Assembly: GCA_027605045.1 (NCBI GenBank)
Contig: JAQFWX010000135.1
Span: 1-64,000 of the forward strand
Direction: 5' to 3'
Length of the DNA stretch: 64,000 nt
DNA from: Phallus indusiatus
Lineage: Eukaryota > Basidiomycota > Agaricomycetes > Phallales > Phallaceae
Numbering within the stretch: position 1 is the first letter of the stretch; every line of letters starts with the position of its first letter. Shown here in pieces: positions 60,162 to 64,000 of the stretch. Both the position numbers and the translations under genes were made by a program. The notes below the pieces were generated by a model. That model did not search any database. It worked only from the letters and a program-made list of their open reading frames with translations, and was not told the DNA's origin.

Positions 60162-60686
60162 TTACAAGACCATGAGCCCATTACGCGGTACAATAGTCTG
60201 AGGGCATTCGAGATATATGTATGACGTAAATATCGATGAAAACTCTATCACAAGGTTTCTCATACCGCAATCATCTCATTTTCAGATAGGGCTGTTGGGC
60301 CGGCGGCCACCGCTGCAAAAGGCGTTTTTTCGACGATATTACCTAAAAAAATTCAAAATCACAAGGTGTTAATTTACAACTTCTGGCACTGAGCACGACT
60401 CGGAAGTGTGAAAGACGCACAAGATTTGCCACCAACTACACCGCAATCGCTTGACTGCTATTTATTGAAATTTCAAATTTTTTTCAGTTCTTGAAAAATG
60501 TGATTGGGAGGGTACTTACCGCAACTGGGACACGTGCAACGATCCCCATGGCTGGAAACAGTAAGTGTTTAGCACTGATCACAGGAAGAGATATGTTTCT
60601 TGAGAAATGTGCTCACCAACTGGGGAAGCTTGTACAATGACGGCAGCAAAGCAGAAGAATGCGGAAACAGCGAGGTTAAATTGCAT
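60162..60686 (-). CDS. Predicted small secreted protein (61-76 aa)
   Basis: Too short for simple ORF calling. From 60686 the first exon (to 60617) encodes a clean signal peptide, MQFNLAVSAFFCFAAVIVQ, ending ASPV. Exon 2 (60551-60520) adds MGIVARVPVA. Two 3' structures are possible, both in phase. Without further splicing, exon 3 (60457-60374) gives QSSDCGVVGGKSCASFTLPS then RAQCQKL, with three mature cysteines, 61 aa in all. Alternatively a 16-nt exon 3 is spliced to 60342-60266 (GNIVEKTPFAAVAAGPTALS...) and 60197-60162, giving 76 aa. All junctions are GT-AG. Function unknown; small secreted proteins of this size are common in mushrooms and include effectors and hydrophobic surface proteins. 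Confidence 0.5.
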
Positions 60687-63403
60687 TGTAAAAAATTACG
60701 ATCCAGGTGCTAAACTTGGGGTATGGAAGACTGTTTTATCAACCCTCGGTTGGAAGAAGAGAAGAAAGTAAATAATGGTGAGGCTGATCAATGCTATATT
60801 GGAGGTCTCCAAACTTGCCTCATTTTTATACCGTTCAGCTCGGAACCCGGGCCCCTTTATGCGACGGCCGTGCACAATCACTTCACAGGCTTTTTTGTTT
60901 TCGGAACGGCCGTTTGAAAAAAGAACAAATTCCTCCGGTACTCTTTTCTTTTGCAATTAGGAGGAGGAAGAAGGAAAGAGAAGGGAGAAAACGGTTTGTT
61001 GTCGCATAGATAGATATGTCAGGTTACTCATAGTCATTCAGGCTCATACTATCAAGGCACCTCCGATGCAGGGCTGGGTCCTTGGGTCACCGGTCGCCCA
61101 GAATTTATTATGTAGGATGAAGTCATGTTTAAATTAAAACAAAACTCTCAACGCTGATCCGGCAATCAATCGCTAGTGGTCTCTCTCATTGATTGGTCTC
61201 GATGGCTGCAATACCCACTCCAAACGCGGCGATATCAACTTGGATTGACTGTAAATCTATCTAACTCACTTGGCCTCAAACTCGCGTAACAACGCAGGGT
61301 ATTCGGCGCAATAGATCTCACGTTCCCACCGCAAACAAGACGTTTCTGGTATCCCCAAAAAAATTGAGTTCGGAATATATCGGTAACGGCTTTTACAAAT
61401 ATCGAGGACTGCATAGTTTTACTGGAAATCGCCGGGCTTGAGGCTTAAAAAAAGACCACAGAACACCAAGGCTGCGCGAGGAATCGGAGGCAGGCTGTTT
61501 CCGAATTTGGTGCGTCCTACTCGTCCTAATCGGCCTCTTGATATCTGAGGCTCGAATATAGGAGCATGGGTGAAATCCTGAAGTGAAAGAAAAACTGCCT
61601 TGGAACGTAATCAAATTCTTCAAATTCTTTGCCTTTCTGGAATTGTGGCCACAATGGCGCATGCTGACAATCAAAGAGTAATGCTTGCTGGTTGCATACC
61701 TGTTTTATTTGCCGTTAGCGACAAGCGTGAAGGATTTCAAGCTCAAAGGCCGAGTAAAATACATACCCCCGGTGCTGCACAATTGATTCGTCTGGTCATC
61801 ATGATCATCTTCCGTACCAGTTGTCATAACAGTAGTGGAGCATCAAGTAGTCCGAGACTACTGCCGTGGATAATTATATTATGTACACAACATAATTAAG
61901 TGACCGTGTTATTGTGGCTTTCCGTGGTCGAGATGGTGATTGGACCAAGTGGATTTATCCCTGAAACCATAGGTTACGCGGCGTTTATGATGTTACACAT
62001 ATATGTATATGCTCTATTTTTGAAGGTCATTTTTAGTCAATGTATTTTTGGCCAAGTGAAGATGCATCGGACCCAGCCATACCTGGGTAATCGTTCATTT
62101 CTCCTTCAGGCTATTCCTCTATCGGTGACTCTGAGCATGAAGTGCGAGTGACTCCAATGAAATTTCTCTGGATAATTTTGCTGTATAATACTCTGTCAAG
62201 GAGCTGCGCTAAATCGTTGGGCCTGTCATTGGTGAGTTGTTGGTACATTGAACACTCTTGAGATCTGAAGGCTTTACGCACTGTCTTCGCATCGTAAATT
62301 CTGCAAGTCGGAATCTACGGGTGAGAGCGCACTGTTTAATGGGGTATATACGCAGGATTTCCAGACAGCTGCTGGGTACGAGTTGACAATCAGCCGCTGG
62401 TCGAATTTGGCTGATCGTTTGTATATACCAATGCAGTATTACCCACGGGAGAGAACACCATACATATCTCCTCAGAGATGCATTCCCCTCGAGGTTCGGA
62501 TTATATTCGAGGCACCATTTACAGGATCATCATTTTGAATCAACCACGGAATTACCCGGCCCTGTCTGGTTGTGCAGAAGAAGGCACTTACCAAAGTTCG
62601 TAATCAGAGCTGCAGATTTCGTGTACGACATGAATTACCTGAAGCGCTGGTAGGAGAAACGGAGGTACAACGACTTCATTGAGGGTAGCTAGATTTGACT
62701 CATAGTCACGATATTTACATGTGCGCAGCGGCCCGGCGCTGGCTGCCACTTGCACACTTGGGTAGTATCTTAATCCACGCTCGGAACTACTTACTAAAAT
62801 CTTTCTTCATTAAGTCTAATGACCATGCGCTTGCATCCCCAATATTAAGTAGTCAGCCAAGCAAGGCGAGACCAACGCATGCAAGTAATATCAAGCTAAT
62901 TTCGCTAGAGCCTACATTATCCGACTGAATTGTCGTTACATTTTCTTCCAAGCTTTCTCTAAAACACAAAGCATATATCAGGCGAACCACATGTGCTTGT
63001 GATGGAGTGATATTAGAATTGACTTGCAAACGTCCCGGTGTGCCGCTAAGGCCGGATGTTCGTGAATGCTCTTTTTATTAGTTGGCTTTACGTATGTCTT
63101 CTATTGGTTCTGTGATTTTCCATTTATCTACGCAGCATCAATGTGGCGTCATAACATAAGCGACATCGTTGCATGTTGTTTGTGAAGCCTGAAGGATTTA
63201 AGGTTTTTCTCTCCGGACCAGCCCTTGTTGTTAGGCAAGTTATTTATTTGAGGTGAGGAACATGATGAATTTTCATTTGAAGGACGAACAACGACCGCGA
63301 GTCTATTGTAAAATAATTAAATTATGTATATGTACACATTACTTTCTAGTCTATAGCGGCTGATATACAGCATGTACACCCGCCGGGCCCAAGAAAAAAA
63401 AAT
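60687..63403. other. Intergenic, no supported gene
   Basis: About 2.7 kb. Open frames at 61600-62151 on + and 61393-61674 on - lack motifs. A protein-like stretch near 62355-62535 (FQTAAGYELTISRWSNLADR) has no partner exons I can identify. Confidence 0.5.
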
Positions 63404-64000
63404 TTAAACTTGTGTCATCGAACCTGTTTCACGATCTACTGCGGTTGATGTTTTCGTAAGTTCTTTTTTGATTTGAATGAATGGATTGGGATTCGAAGCG
63501 CCTTCGGGTGATGGCTGAAATACAGTGTCTTTGATGAGTTGAATACTTGTGCGGATAGCCAGTATGGTCCACAGAATTACGATTAATATAGCATGAATTG
63601 CTCCGAAAATTTTGAAAACTCTAGATTCGATTAAGTTGGATAACTCCAAGGTTAATAGCGCATATACTCCCTGAGATTGGAAAAAAGAAACAAAAACGAG
63701 TTAGTTAACGGTTTATCTAATTCTCGAGGATTGTTAAATGATCTCACATTTGGGAAAACCACAGCCCACCACGATAGATTAAAATGAATCCGAGCTCCAT
63801 TGAGCCTTAAATGTGTTAAGGTTATCACGGATGTTAGTAACCACCAAAGCTCCAAGGACCAAAACGCGAAAGCGAATGAGAAACATATTGCGTGCAAAAT
63901 GCGACCTATCAGCGGGTCGCCCAAAATTGAGGAATCGGACCCATATGGAAGGAGAGCGCTGAAATTTTGGCCTGCTAGAAGAAGAGAATAGCCTGTCTGG
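63404..64000 (-). CDS. TDT-family transporter (SSU1/Mae1-like), 5' part beyond window
   Basis: Only the C-terminal part is present: an exon from beyond 64000 to 63748 and a last exon 63670-63404, joined by a 77-nt intron. The segments GYSLLLAGQNFSALLPYGSD, ILHAICFSFAFAFWSLELWW, NLSWWAVVFPNGVYALLTL and FKIFGAIHAILIVILWTILA are typical of the tellurite-resistance/dicarboxylate transporter family. That family includes yeast Ssu1 (sulfite efflux) and fission-yeast Mae1 (malate uptake). At least four membrane helices are visible, and the tail is hydrophilic. Which substrate it moves cannot be told from this part. Confidence 0.85.

Overview
The window is a piece of a filamentous fungal genome, almost certainly a mushroom-forming basidiomycete (Agaricomycetes, probably Agaricales). 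Genes are dense and cut by many 45-60 nt GT-AG introns. Proteins typical of that group appear: an FLC/TRP-like channel, a DUF6533-type membrane protein, HNH-domain proteins of the 'LRADLH' type, and expanded cytochrome P450 and isoprenylcysteine methyltransferase families. All gene models were spliced by hand from the sequence; database assignments are from memory of the families.

Layout. 0-5 kb: an FLC/TRP-like membrane protein (cut by the left edge, with an apparent 1-nt frameshift) and an ICMT. 6.8-21.2 kb: four full-length paralogous P450s with the same 12-exon structure, two on + (6.8-8.9 and 11.5-13.7 kb) and two on - (15.6-17.8 and 19.1-21.2 kb). They surround an HNH-nuclease-like gene, a DUF1746 gene and a twin-CX9C complex I assembly factor. 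22.7-24.2 kb: a probable DUF6533 membrane protein. 26-29.2 kb: a 957-aa protein I do not recognise. 29-34.7 kb: mostly empty. 34.7-47.9 kb: a conserved housekeeping block with Ohr/OsmC, IPI3, a 251-aa membrane protein, malate synthase, GET1, QCR2 and a WD40 protein.

The most striking object is at 48,207-58,685: a complete 10.5-kb Mutator-like (MULE) DNA transposon. It has ~155-bp terminal inverted repeats, a perfect 9-bp target-site duplication and a 944-aa transposase with DDE residues and a SWIM zinc finger. It also carries an intact nine-exon 515-aa cargo gene with Cys-rich zinc-finger-like segments, and a decayed region that includes a captured fragment of the host phospholipase gene NTE1. 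It sits in what would otherwise be a ~0.37-kb promoter shared by the WD40 gene and a pyroglutamyl-peptidase gene, which it now separates. To its right lie that peptidase, a tiny predicted secreted protein, and the C-terminal part of an SSU1/Mae1-type transporter cut by the right edge.

No rRNA, tRNA or CRISPR array was found. The housekeeping genes have no obvious common pathway. The P450 group has no recognisable backbone enzyme (terpene synthase, PKS or NRPS), so it reads as a local gene-family expansion rather than a proven biosynthetic cluster.
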